A stretch of 64,000 nucleotides of DNA from positions 50,982,198 to 51,046,197 of the forward strand of contig CM070520.1 in NCBI GenBank assembly GCA_036346375.1. Reading direction: 5' to 3'. Within the stretch, counting starts at the first letter, position 1; the number at the start of each line of letters is the position of its first letter. The notes beneath the pieces are model-generated. The model did not search any database and had not been told where the DNA came from. It was given only the letters and a program-made list of their open reading frames with translations. This stretch comes from Guadua angustifolia (Eukaryota; Streptophyta; Magnoliopsida; Poales; Poaceae). Below, piece by piece: positions 33,103 through 45,477 of this stretch. The position numbers and the translations under genes were made by a program.

Positions 33103-34150
33103 TGAAACACCCAAAAAATTTCAAAATTTTGTCTTATTTATTTTATTTGGATTTTATTCGATTTTTTGGACTTATTTGAATTTTATTCGGCTTGTTTTAG
33201 CTTTCTTTCCTTTTCGGGAAATTATCCCGTTTTGGTCGCCTTCCTTATCTAGAAGCCTTCCCTTTTTGGTCTCGGCCCGATCTCCCTCTGGCCCAATTTC
33301 CCCGCCCCCTACCCACTTCTTTTCCCCGGCCCGCTCCTTTTTCCCGCTCGCCGTGTGGGCCTCCGTGCCTTGCGCCTCGCGGCCCAGCTCCCATCCGCGC
33401 GCGCCCCGGCTCGGCCTGCTTCTCTCGCGCCAGCACAGCTCGTCCCCCTTCCTCTTCCTTGCGACCAGACGCCCACCTACATCGCTACTCCACCCGGTCC
33501 AAACCCCGCCGCGTGTCTCGTCGTCCTCACCACCGTGAATCTCGTTGCGCCCTCGTCCGGTCACCTCCGCCACCAGCTCTACCCGCACCGATCGCCACTC
33601 CGAGCCCCACCTTGGCATCCCCTCGTCCCCGGCGCAAAATTTCCACGCCTCATCTGCGCCGCCCTCGCCCAGTCTCATCGCCCACCTGCCATGCCGCGAA
33701 TCCCGCTGCTTGTCGCGTCGTTTCCATCGGTCCGCCTGTCGTCCTCGCCGTTGAAAAAAACCGTCGGCTCTCTCTCTCTTCCTCGCCCCCGATCGCTCCC
33801 CGCCCCGACTGCTATAAATAGCCCCCGAACTCCCTCCATTTTTTGCTGCCCCGCGCCGCAGCGCTCTTCTCTTTCTCCCCCACGAGTATTTTCGCGCTCC
33901 TGAGCTTCGCTCCGCCCGCGCCAAGCTTCTCTTCCTCCGCTCCACCCTTCCCCCGTCGCCCGCCCCTCCGCCCACTCCCTCCCCCATTTCTTCTCGCCCT
34001 AAGTTCGCCGTGAGGTCCTTTTGCACCCCCGCCACCCCATTTTCACTCCTGAGCCACCGTTCGCCATAACGCCTATGTTCTTCCCCACCTCCGGCCACCC
34101 CTTGCCTCACCACTCCCCTCTTTCGCTGACAGGTGGTCCCCACCCGTCAG

Positions 34151-35562
34151 TGTAAGATCGAGGATGAGCCTAGAGGGGGGGTGAATAGGCTTTTCTAAAA
34201 ATTTTATCACTAAATTCAAGTTTAATGATTACTACGAACAAGTGATAGTTTTGCCTAATTTAATTCTTAACAATTCTAGTGATCACAAGATAATATCACT
34301 AAGCAAGTATATTAATTTGCTAAGCAAGTAGCACACAAGAATCAAATAGCTAGAATTTCACGAGAATAAAAACAAGCAAACCACAATTGATGCTAATAGA
34401 ATTTTTCCGTGGTCTCGAGACTTGGTCTCCCTACTCCCTGTTGAGGTAGCTTGAATTCCTTCGCCGGCTCCACTCGCTTGAGCCTTCCCGATCACTAGCG
34501 ATAGCTCTTCCCTCCTCGGGTAGGCGAGCTTCGTGCCTTCACAACCGCCCGGGTCTTCACACAACCTCCTTTGTGAAGATCACCGGAGCCCACGCCTCCA
34601 AGCCGTCTAGGAGGCGGCAACCTCCAAGAGTAACAAACTTGACGCGGGCTTGAATCTCAAGAGTGCTATCAATATGGCTCACGAATGCAATGCACTCAAT
34701 TTTAGCTCTCCAACACTCAAGAATCACAAATTCAATGCACAAGGGAGTGGAGAGTGTTTCTAGGGCTCAAGAGTATTCAATGGAGTCACCAACTGTGCCC
34801 TAGCACGGTGAGGGGTATTTATAACCCCACCCACTCAAACTAGCCGTTTTTGCTTTTTTCGCGAATTTGCGCCATGGGCGGTACTACCGCCTCTAAGGGC
34901 AGTAGTACCACACCACTCAGTATGCTTGGCTATAACGGACATTTAATGCACCGACACGTAGTCGTTCATAAATGATTTTATATGTGGTCAGATACTCAGC
35001 CCATGGGTCTTGATAGTACCTGCACCACCGACCGAAAAACAGACCTTGGAATAAAGCTACCGCAGTATATATCTGAGAGTGCTTACGAGGAACTTTCGAA
35101 GAATGCCTCTCTGTAAAAAGCTACCGCCAACAATCACCGGTAGTATGCGGTACATCACCGAAGCTTATGAGTGCTTACCATAGGATTTTTCAGCAGATGA
35201 TTTTTCTCTCGAAAACACCAATGCACAAATGAACTAATGAGCCATATTTTTATGCACTTTCAAGTTTCAATGACCCATATCAAGTCCCTCTTGATAGTAC
35301 GGCTACTATCCTAATAATCCGATCTTTTTCCCAACTCCGAGATCGGTGAAAAGACTAGAAAATACATCTAAATTTTATACCTTCACTTCTTTAGCTTCTT
35401 TTGTGCGTACTCCTTCTATTTTTGCACTTGAAGCCATCCAACATCTTTCGAGGAATACATTTATCCTGTTTCCAACTTACTTGCACAAACATCGTTAGTC
35501 TTTTTCGCGTGATTGTCATTAATTATCAAAACCATAACCACATGGGGGCCTAGATGCTTTCA
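34151..35562 (-). repeat. 3' LTR of SIRE-like element
   Basis: Starts TGTAAGATCGAGGATGAGCC and ends GATGCTTTCA. It contains a TATAAATA box on the minus strand (34816-34823) and a CGGTACTACCG dyad near 34880. Confidence 0.95.
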
Positions 35563-35578
35563 ATCTCCCCCTTTTTGG
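35563..35578 (-). other. Polypurine tract of SIRE-like element
   Basis: The minus strand reads CCAAAAAGGGGGAGAT immediately before the 3' LTR. Confidence 0.85.
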
Positions 35579-36080
35579 TAATTGATGACAATCCTCATAA
35601 TCAAATTGAAGTAAATTGATATTTAGTGTGAGTGACCAATAAAAAATTAATTACTCACACCGTGGGAATCTTATTTAGCAATATTTTGTCGTTTAAAGGA
35701 CAAAAGGTATTTGAATCAAGATATTGCTAAATGAAAACATGACCCCCCCTACAAATATGCCATGGATAAACAATAAAAGTTTGCACATTTGTATATGAGT
35801 TATGTATGGCAATGAAGATGATATTATTAAATTGATATAACATGACATGATGCGAAACACATAAGGAAGGATAAATATTTAGCGCAAAAGATATTCAACA
35901 AAACGCAAAAAGACGACTGACAACGACCACAGATTAGTTCAAATCCAACAACAACCACATAAGATAAACATTACAGGAGAAATAAAACTATAGTAACTGG
36001 GATAGACTTCAATTTTCCGACATTTCCTACTTCTCCCCCTTTGTCATCAAGGACCAAACAGGGGACTGCCAAGACGCCAT

Positions 36081-37592
36081 CTACTCGTCAGCATCACCAG
36101 GAGCAGAGTCAGGCGGCGGAGGAGGAGACCAAGGAGACCAGTCGGATGGCGGAGGAGGCTGATAGGAAGGAGGAACGCTGCTGCCATCCGGACGACGACG
36201 CTGATAAGACTGATGATATGAGCGATAGTGATCAAAAGAAGTACTCAGCGTGTCCAAGCGCGCACGGACATCCTCAACCATTTGGCGATTATTGTACTGA
36301 AGCTTCATAACGAGAGCAAACTGGCCCTGCATATATGATTCTTGACGTGCAAACCCGGCCATCATGTCCGAGCGAAGAGTCTCAAGACTGGCAAGGTAAG
36401 CATCGGGCACAGAAGCAGCTTGAGCGGCTTGAGCTTGGGCTTGGGCCGCTTGCTCGGCTTGAGCTCTTGCTTGAGCGGCTTGCTCGGCGATGTGATGCAG
36501 GACTTGAGGAGGAGCAACACGAGGCTTGTACGGCTTATGTGGAGTAGAGGTGGCACCATTGTACTCGGCAACTCTCCGGATTAGTGCCATGATGTACGGA
36601 GCAAAATAAATAGTCTTCCCTCTATCCCTAGCCGATTGAGACATCTCCCTTATTATGAAGTCCACCACATCAAACTTCTCCCTCGCCATGACCTTTGAAA
36701 TGACGTTCCAAGCATGACCTCTTACGGCATCGAAATTGCCACTCTTTGGATGAATAGTGACACGAATGATCTTGTTCACCATGCTTGGTTGGAGTTGCAG
36801 ACCAGCTGAGTTTCCAATCTTGTAGCGATGAGATTGATCATAGAATTCAGATGCTTGCTCCAAGGTCAGAGTAGGCTCGTCATGGATTTTTGGGTACTGG
36901 CTATGGAAAACTCCCAGTGCATGCTCAAAGTCATCCTTGGAAGCAGTGTATTTTGTAGTGTCAGTCATCCAGGTGATTTGCTCGAGGTTTTCAGACACAT
37001 AAAGCGTCGCATAGAATTGCTTGATGACCTTTTCATTATAATCAGTCCTTGTACCGAGGAAGTTGTAGAGACCAACTCCACCAAACAGTTCCGGAATGCC
37101 AGCAAACTCAGGCTGCTCACGGATGTGCTTCAAGCCCGACCAATACGGTTGGCAAACTCCTTCTCCAGATATATTTGCTCAAACACTCGCTGCTGAAACA
37201 AGGAATGGAATCTTGGATTTGGGGCGGAGCGAGGTTGGAGATACTGATTCTGACTTCGGCGAGCATAATAATCATCGCCTTTGATTTGAGATGGATCGTT
37301 CCTTCCAACCGGAGGCACCACTTCTTCTTCTTCTGAGCTCTCCTCATTGTCACTCAGTCTCATCGTCGCTGCCAGTAATTTGAGGAGTAGGAGCGGGGAC
37401 CTTTCTCTTCTTAGCCTGGGAAGGCTCAGCAGCACCCTTCCCTTTTGCCCTTGTGGTCCTCATGGCGATGGCGAAAGAGTTGTTATCTTCGCTATCCGAG
37501 TCCGAGGTGGGAACACCACGACCCTTAGTCGTCTTCTTCGTACCCTTGCCCCCTCCAGAAGGACCGGTTCCGGCGACTTTAGTGCGAGGCAT
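36081..37592 (-). pseudogene. Env-like extra ORF of SIRE-like element
   Basis: Starts MPRTKVAGTGPSGGGKGTKK, basic and then acidic. It shifts frame near 37380 (EESSEEEEVVPPVGR) and again near 37130 into a 350-codon frame. That frame has a globular part (VIKQFYATLYVSENLEQITW, then RGHAWNVISKV), a glutamine/alanine coiled-coil stretch (about residues 215-245) and a proline-rich tail. No signal peptide or transmembrane segment was seen, so the env-like label rests on position after pol. The globular part resembles domains annotated as putative plant transposon protein. Confidence 0.7.
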
Positions 37593-38928
37593 GATCTAGA
37601 TAAAAACTTCAAGGAGTTTAGGGTATGAGCAAAGGACGGGTAGGATTTGCACTATAGAGATGAAATATATAAATGTTATGGAGAGACAACACTTCAAAAA
37701 TGCTCAAAATCAGTCTGATCATTGCCTGCCGGCACTATCAAGAATCGGAGGCGGTAGTACCAAAAGTCGGTACTACCGCTCCCAGTGGCCGGTAGTGCCG
37801 CCCGAGCGCGACCGAGATGGATTTTGGGCACATTCGAAGCAATGTTGAGGCAATGATGATTTAAATTAGGATTAGGGTTTTAGGGACTATTAAGGACATC
37901 AATTTTATACCTAATCCTCAAGTATTTGCCTCAAAACATGATTACACATTTGAACTTCCATTTAAACCCTAGTTTGTTCAAAGAGGGATGAAATGAAAGA
38001 GAATGGAAGAGATGATAGATACCTTTGGTGGAGGAGGTCACAAAGATTGAAATCAATGGAAGAAATCCCCGCAAACAAGAAGATTTTGAGGAGATGAAAA
38101 TTAGGGTTTGAGGGGAGGAGAGAGATGCTCTGCACGGGAATGAAAGGGAGGAGGATTCGGGTGGGAGGAAATTAAGAAGAGAGAGAGAAAACAGAGAAAC
38201 GGCAGGAAATGAAGTGGCCCCACCATTTTTGATCCGAGCGGTACTACCGCTCCTGGACCCGATAGATACGCATTTTGATATCTCTGCTAATGTCATGACT
38301 GCAGAGAGCCGAAAGCACAGTCTGAAGTGAGCAGAAATTTGAGGAAATCGATTGCGAATTTTCTTTATATATTGTTATATTGTGTATGAGTATAGATTGG
38401 AGCAATCACAACCACAAGATAAGCACGAAGCAAAAACTTTAAACACAATCAAGTGTGAAATCATGATTTGACTTGTTTGAGTTGAAATACCACATAAGCA
38501 ACTAGAAGTATGGCAATTCTAGCTCTTTAGGCAAAACTCAAGATGTGCCTTTATTAGGTCAATATAGATCGAGATTTTTGGATTTTGCCAAACTTTTTGA
38601 AAAACAAAAAAAATGTTTCTTTATAAACATAAAGACTTTTCAATAAGGCATAAGTTCCAAAAGATAGGATTTATATAATAATAATGTTTTAAATGAAGAT
38701 TTGAGAACCCTTGCACTTTTGTAAATCCAAAATAGATTATTTCCAAATATTTTTGACTTATAAAGTCTAGTTTTATCTCTTAAGATATTTATAGCACAAT
38801 CTTCAATTTTCCACATTTATGGGATGTAAAATATACATGAATTGCATATTACTCCCCCTTGATGTGAGACTCATCTAAAGAACACATATCAAATAAAAAC
38901 CAATTTAAAGCAACCAAAAGAATTTCAC
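37593..38928 (-). other. Spacer between RNase H and extra ORF in SIRE-like element
   Basis: 1.3 kb without a recognised frame. It contains further CGG-N5-CCG dyads (near 37767, 37791 and 38240). It could hold a splice acceptor or promoter for the extra ORF, but none was identified with confidence. Confidence 0.4.
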
Positions 38929-39822
38929 TTAGGCCACATTAGAGATATCAATGACATTTAATTCATTCCTCAATTTGCAAAATCTAGACTCATCCAAGGG
39001 TTTAGTGAGTATATCTGCTAATTGATTTTCGGTTCGAATACGACTAATCTCAATATCTCCTTTGCCAACATGATCTCTCAAGAAATGATGACGAATATCT
39101 ATATGTTTGGTTCTTGAGTGATGGACGGGATTATTTGCTATTTTTACTGCGCTTTCATTATCACATAAGAGAGACACCTTTTTAAAATTTATTCCATAAT
39201 CCATTAGAGTTTGCCTCATCCATAACAATTGAGCGCAACAACTACCGGCGGATATGTATTCGGCTTCGGCCGTGGATAAAGCTACGGAGTTTTGTTTCTT
39301 GGAGAACCATGAAACTAGGGATCTTCCTAGCAATTGGTAACTCCCGGAGGTGCTTTTTCTATCCACTTTGCAACCCGCATAATCCGAATCCGAATACCCA
39401 ATTAAATCGAATTTTGCACCTTTAGGATACCATAAACCTATGTTTGAGGAATGTTTTAAATATCTTAGAATTCTCTTTACGGCAACTAAATGGCATTCTT
39501 TGGGAGAAGCTTGAAAGCGAGCACACATGCAAACACTAAACATAATATCGGGCCTAGATGCGGTGAGGTAAAGCAAACTACCAATCATGGATCTATAAAG
39601 CTTTAAATCTACCGGTTTACCTCCCTCGTTTAAGTCGAGATGCCCGTTTGATGCCATTGGAGTCTTGATCGGCTTGGCGTCCTCCATGCCAAATCTTTTA
39701 AGAAGATCCTTCGTATACTTGATTTGGCTTACGAACGTCCCATTCTTGAGTTGCTTGATTTGAAGTCTAAGGAAGAAGCTCAATTCTCCGATCATCAACA
39801 TTTCAAACTCCTTAGACATCAT
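38929..39822 (-). pseudogene. RNase H domain of SIRE-like element
   Basis: A 297-codon frame, in frame with the RT. Visible are the LRLQIKQL connection, SLLYLTASRPDIMFSVCM, YSDSDYAGCKVDRKSTSG, ALSTAEAEYIS, CDNESAVKIANNPVHHSRTK and LADILTKPLDES, in the usual copia order. It appears intact and ends with a natural stop. Confidence 0.92.
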
Positions 39823-40764
39823 ATCACCAAATTCTTTGTAAAAATCTTCGTTAGTAGAACCAAAAATAATGTCGTCAACATAAATTTGACATACAAAGAA
39901 TTCATCATCAATTATTTTTGTAAAGAGCGTTGTATCAACCTTCCCAATTTTTGTAAGTCACTCATACCACGCTCTAGGAGCTTGTTTGAGTCCGTATAGC
40001 GCTTTAGAGAGTTTGTAGACATGATTAGGATATTTGGAATTTTCAAAACCGGGAGGTTGTTCTACAAATACCAATTCGGATATTTGTCCATTTAAAAATG
40101 CACTCTTTGCATCCATTTGAAATAATTTAATATCAAAAGATGACGCAAATGCAAGCAAGATTCTAATGGCTTCTAATCTAGCTACGGGAGCAAAAGTTTC
40201 ACCGAAATCTAATCCCTCAACTTGGGTGAAACGTTGTGCCACTAGTCTAGCTTTATTTCTAACCACAATACCATTTTCATCTTGTTTATTATGAAAGACC
40301 CATTTTGTACCAATTATATTATGCTCTTTAGGTCTTTCTACTAAAGTCCAAACATCATTTCGGGCAAAGTTATTTAATTCTTCATGCATCGCATTTACCC
40401 AATCCGGATCACTTAATGCTTCATCTACATGAGTGGGTTCAAAAGATGACACGAAAGAGTAATGCTCACAAAAAGAAGCGACACGGGATCGAGTTTGAAC
40501 ACCCTTACTCACGTCACCCAATATTTGGTCTATTGGGTGATCCTTGGAGAGACCGTGATGAATCCGTTGAGGTAGAGGTTGAATTTGTTGATCATTGTCC
40601 TTGTCATCTTCATCGATTGTTTGGATTCGACTTGGCGTTGTGGAGGTTGAAGGCTCGGCTTGAGTTGATGAAGGTTGATCATGTTTATCCCCTTCCGGCT
40701 TCACATCTCCAATTGTCATATTCTTCATTGCTTCTCTTAGACCTTCCTCACCTACATCATCCAA
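39823..40764 (-). pseudogene. Reverse transcriptase of SIRE-like element
   Basis: The RT domain starts near WVNAMHEELNNFARNDVW, with KARLVAQRFTQ (the usual GYTQ is altered), ETFAPVARLEAIR, FLNGQ and LYGLKQAPRAWYE. A TGA at 39958-39960 interrupts it. The same frame continues to the catalytic IYVDDIIFGST and into RNase H. A short gap after WYE compared with other copia RTs suggests a small deletion there. Confidence 0.9.
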
Positions 40765-40776
40765 ATTCTCTTGCTC

Positions 40777-41928
40777 TTATTGAGAGCCGTTAGTTTCATC
40801 AAATTCAACATCACATGTTTCTTCAACAAAACCTTTGTTTTTATTAAAAACTCGATAAGCTTTGCTATTAGAAGAATAACCAAGCAAAAAGCCTTCATCG
40901 CACCGACTTTGAAACTTTGAGAGCCGAACACCCTTTTTCAAAATATAACATTTGCAACCGAAAACTCGAAAATAAGAAATGTTTGGCCTTCTTCCAACAA
41001 GAAGCTCATAAGAGGTCTTTTTCAAGATTCGATGCAAATAAAGTCTATTTGTAGCATGGCAAGCGGTATTAATGGCTTCCGCCCAAAAACTATCGGACGT
41101 ACCATATTCATCTAACATCGTTCTTGCCATTTCAATTAATGTACGATTTTTCCGTTCCACAACTCCATTTTGCTCCGGAGTGTAGGTTGCGGAAAGTTCG
41201 TGCTTTATTCCAATTTCATCACAATAATCTTCAATTCTTGTGTTTTTAAATTCGGAGCCATTATCACTGCGGATTTTCTTTGTTACAAAGTCAAATTCAT
41301 TTTGAGCTCTTTTTGCAAACCTTTTGAATATATTTGAGGTTTCGAATTTGTCATCTAGAAAGAATACCCAAGTATATCTAGAATAATCATCAACAACAAC
41401 TAAACAATAGAAATTTCCTCCAATGCTCTTATAGGTTGTCGGGCCAAACAAATCCATATGTAAGAGCTCTAATGGTCTAGATGTGGACATGATACTCTTT
41501 GAGGGATAAGAACTAGCGACTTGTTTACCGGCTTGACAAGCACTACAAAGTCGATTTTTCTCAAACTTCACATCTTTCATGCCCACAACTAAATCATTCT
41601 TAAATAGCTTTTTAAGTTGAATCATCCCAACATGAGCTAGTCTTCTATGCCACAACCATCCTAAAGATGTTTTTGCCATTAAGCAAGTTTGAAGACATGA
41701 GTCATTTGAGGTGAAGTCAACTAAATACAAATTTCCAAATCTAAATCCTTTAAATACTAGTGAATTATCATTTTCTTTTGTAATAACAACATCATTTTTA
41801 GAGAATGTGCAAATAAGATCAAGATCACAAATTTGAGCGACGGATAGCAAATTGAAATTTAATGTTTCAACTAAGGAGACATTTGAAATGGAGAGGTCAT
41901 TTGATATGGCAATTTTACCTAAGCCCAA
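40777..41928 (-). pseudogene. Integrase of SIRE-like element
   Basis: A 383-codon open frame. The HHCC zinc finger (WHRRLAHVG, then CSACQAGK) is followed by the catalytic D in HMDLFGP, D in KIRSDNGSEF and E in EQNGVVERKNRT, then the copia GKCK-type C-terminal region. It ends at a TAA (40777-40779) that sits in the same frame as the downstream RT, consistent with CAA changed to TAA. Confidence 0.92.
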
Positions 41929-42088
41929 TACCTTTCCTTTGCTATTATCCCCAAACGTGATCTTGTCATTTTGTCCATTCCCGAATCAAAGGTAGTGAAC
42001 ATCTTAGGTCACGGTCATGTGTTGGGTGCACCCACTATCCAACACCCAATGCCGTCCACCGGTTTTGTAGTTCACCTACAAAAGAAAA
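41929..42088 (-). pseudogene. Protease of SIRE-like element, broken
   Basis: The minus strand reads HWVLDSGCTQHMT with the active-site DSG at 42039-42031, then runs into stops. Small deletions just after the motif shift the frame. The expected frame is regained at about 41960 (KITFGDNSKG). Confidence 0.75.
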
Positions 42089-43995
42089 TCAAGCCTTTTT
42101 AGGTACCCAAATTTGTTTGGGTCCTTGGAGGTTAGTAACCAAGGTTTTGGGAACCCAAACGGCTTTCTTTCTTTGGCCAATTATCGGGGTCCCAACAAAT
42201 TTAGCAAAAACATTTCCATTTCTATCCCTTTTTAGAACATAGCAAGAGTCATGAACATTATTCTTGGATGTTTTACTCAAGGTGCAATCATTCGCTAAAT
42301 GTCCTATTTCATGACATTTATAACAAAATTTACCATTTGATTTCACAAAGTGCGGAGCTTTGTTACTTATTTTCTTATTCTTTTTAGGGATATATCCTAA
42401 GCCTTCTTTATTATAGGAACATCTTTGACTACCTAAAATCTTATTTAAGGTGTCCTTACCCTTAAAGCATCTATCTAGACTTTGACTTAATTTGTTCACT
42501 TGCTTCTTAAGTTCATCATTCTCAACAATTAAATTTCCATGACATGAACTAGCATTAGAACATGATAAATCAACTAAATCACAACATGAAGTAGATATGC
42601 TTGATTTTTCTACATGAGATGAGGTATTTGCTAGTCTAGGCAAGTCATTTATAATATTACACTCGATACCAATATCATTTGTTAATTTTGAATTATTCTT
42701 GACAAGTAGAGTTTCATGATCTTCCTTTAGCTCATCATATGAATTTTTGAGAATTAGGAATTCTTTCTTTAGAACCTTAAATTTTGATTTTTCTTTGCCA
42801 AGATATTCATTTAATTCTTCTAGCATGTCCATTAGCTCATCATATGATGGTTCATTATCTTCATTAGAGTTTACCTTGGTTTCTCCTCTAGCCATGAGGC
42901 ATAAAGGAGTGAAGAATGGAGATGAAGCCTCTTTGATAGCAACACCGGCAAAACCTTTCTTCTTTGAAGGAGTCTCTTCTTCGGATGAGTCGGAGTCCGA
43001 ATATTCTTCTTCGGAATCCCACTCCACAATGTGAGCTTCACCCTTGCCGTCCTTTTGGAATTTCTTGAATAGCTTCTTCTTGCCTTGAAAGAATTTCTTC
43101 TTCTTGGGTGATTTGTCCTTGTCATCCTTCTTTTTAGGGCAATGCGAGGCTATGTGTCCCTTTTCATCACATTCATAACATCGAATATTAGCATATCGGT
43201 TAGTATTAGAATTTTGTCCTTTCTTATACCTTTGTGGACCGTTAAAGCTCGATCGCCTTCTCATAAATTTCTTCATCCTTCTTACGAGAAGTGCCATTTC
43301 CTCCTCGGTATCCTCATCTTGAGTCCTCATCACTTGACTCGCTTTTGCCTTGAAGGCGATGTTCTTTTCTTGGAAGAGCTTTGTTCCAACAATTCTTCCT
43401 TGTCTTTCTTGTAGAGCTCGTTGGTGATGAGATTGCCGAGAAGACCGGTTGGCGTCATCCTTGGCAATTCCGGTGAGTTGAGAAATAACGTAACCAATGT
43501 TTCATATTTCTCCGGAAGAGCTCTAAACATTTTCCTGACAATATCAACATCACTCAAGGTTGTACCAAGACCCTTGAGCTCATTAACAATGTTATTTAAT
43601 CGAGAATACATTTCATTTATACTTTCATGAGGCAACATGATAAAACTTTCATACTTTACTCTAAGCATATGCAATTTAGCTTCCTTAACCATGGATGTCC
43701 CTTCACGAATTTCCGATAATGTATTCCAAATTTCATGTGCGGTTTCTAAATTACTAACACGATTAAATTCATCCGCATTTAAGGCACCAAATATAGCATT
43801 CATAGCTTGAGCATTTAGATGAATAAATCTTTCATTTTGTTCGACACCGGTGGTCACAACATAACCTTCATTGACAATTCTCCATATATTAGGACTCATA
43901 GCTTTTAGATAAACCGTCATACGAATTTTCCAATAAGAATAATTTGTACCATCAAAGAAAGGAGCTTTTCCAATTGACATACCCTCATTGGCCAT
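42089..43995 (-). pseudogene. gag of SIRE-like element
   Basis: The likely start is the ATG at 43995 (MANEGMSIGKAPFFDGTNYS), not the upstream ATG in LTR-proximal sequence. The first frame runs to 43330 with the UBN2-type gag region (YWKIRMTVYL, NEMYSRLNNIVNELKGLG). A one-base shift in an A-rich run then moves into the 43333-42089 frame. That frame has two CCHC zinc knuckles (CYECDEKGHIASHC and CYKCHEIGHLANDC), a lysine-rich stretch and a coiled-coil-like middle. Gag would form the cytoplasmic particle and bind element RNA. Confidence 0.85.
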
Positions 43996-44037
43996 CCTAT
44001 AGCTCTCTAGACGGTAAAGCCGAAATAGAGAGACCTT

Positions 44038-44049
44038 GCTCTGATACCA
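44038..44049 (-). other. Primer binding site (initiator tRNA-Met type)
   Basis: The minus strand reads TGGTATCAGAGC two bases after the LTR end, complementary to the 3' end of plant initiator methionine tRNA. Confidence 0.9.
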
Positions 44050-44051
44050 CT

Positions 44052-45477
44052 TGTAAGATCGAGGATGAGCATAGAGGGGGTGAATAGGCTTTTCTAAAAA
44101 TTTTATCACTAAATTCAAGTTTAATGATTACTACGAACAAGTGATAGTTTTGCCTAATTTAATTCTTAACAATTCTAGTGATCACAAGATAATATCACTA
44201 AGCAAGTATATTAATTTCCTAAGCAAGTAGCACACAAGAATCAAATAGCTAGAATTTCACGAGAATAAAAACAAGCAAACCACAATTGATGCGCAATAGA
44301 ATTTTTCCCGTGGTCTCGGAGACTTGCCGGTCTCCCCTACTCCACGTTGAGGTAGCTTGAATTCCTTCAAGCCGGCTCCACTCGCTTGAGCCTTCCCCGA
44401 TCACTAGCGATAGCTCTTCCCCGCTCCGGGTAGGCGAGCTTCGTGCTTTCACAACCGCCCAGGTCTTCACACAACCTCCTTTGTGAAGATCACCGGAGCC
44501 CACGCCTCCAAGCCGTCTAGGAGGCGGCAACCTCCAAGAGTAACAAACTTGACGCGGGCTTGAATCTCAAGAGTGCTATCAATATGGCTCACGAATGCAA
44601 TGCACTCAATTTTAGCTCTCCAACACTCAAGAATCACAAATTCAATGCACAAGGGAGTGGAGAGTGTTTCTAGGGCTCAAGAGTATTCAATGGAGTCACC
44701 AACCAGGCCCTAGCACAGGTGAGGGGGTATTTATAACCCTCACCCACTCAAACTAGCCGTTTTTTGCTTTTTCTGCCGAATTTGCGCCATGGCCGGTACT
44801 ATCGCCCTCTAAGGGCGGTATTCTACCTGGCTATGCTTACTATAACGAACATTTAATGTCTTGACACGAGCCGTTCTGGTGATTTTTATATGTGGTCAGA
44901 TACTCACCATGGGTGCAGGTAATCTTACCAAATTTAACCGGAAAAACAGACGATGGAATAAAGCTACATGAGTATATATCTTGTAGTCTTACGAGAACTT
45001 TCGGAAGAATGCCTCTCTGTAAAAAGCTACATAATAATCACCCTAGTAATCATAAATGCGGTACTACTCACTGAAGCTTTCTTGATAGTCCTACCCGAGG
45101 ATTTTTCATGAGATGATTTTCTCTCGAAAACACCAATGCACAAATGAACTAATGAGCCATATTTTTATGCACTTTAAAGTTTCAATGACCCATATCAAGT
45201 CCCTCTTGATAGTACGGCTACTATCCTAATAATTCGATCTTTTTCCCAACTCCGAGATCGGTGAAAAGACTAGAAAATACATCTAAATTTTATACCTTCA
45301 CTTCTTTAGCTTCTTTTGCGCGTACTCCTTCTATTTTTGCACTTGAAGCCATCCAACATCTTTCGAGGAATACATTTATCCTGTTTCCAACTTACTTGCA
45401 CAAACATCGTTAGTCTTTTTCGCGTGATTGTCATTAATTATCAAAACCATAACCACATGGGGGCCTAGATGCTTTCA
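44052..45477 (-). repeat. 5' LTR of SIRE-like element
   Basis: Same termini as the 34151-35562 LTR. Differences cluster at 44290-44420 and 44790-45110; the second cluster affects the inverted-repeat words (for example CGGTACTATCG). Confidence 0.95.
44728..44735 (-). promoter_or_regulatory. TATA box in SIRE-like 5' LTR
   Basis: The minus strand reads TATAAATA in a conserved GGTTATAAATACC context shared with the other LTR, about 680 bp before the end of the 5' LTR in transcription direction. Confidence 0.5.

Larger units (their letters stand above)
34151..45477 (-). mobile_element. Ty1/copia element, SIRE/Maximus-like, full length with env-like ORF
   Basis: 11.3 kb with a perfect 5 bp target duplication GTCAG (34146-34150 and 45478-45482) and two LTRs of 1412 and 1426 bp that appear nearly identical outside small indels. 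Minus-strand order: LTR, tRNA-Met primer site, gag, protease, integrase, RT, RNase H, spacer, extra ORF, polypurine tract, LTR. That gene order and the extra ORF after pol mark the SIRE/Maximus lineage. Pol carries only two nonsense codons, with more damage in gag and protease, so this is a fairly young but dead copy. Confidence 0.95.

Noticed and set aside
33172..34143. 323-codon minus-strand frame inside the chromovirus LTR
   Set aside because: Glycine/arginine/lysine-rich frame opposite a C/T-rich LTR segment. The sister LTR does not preserve it as a frame, so it is compositional.
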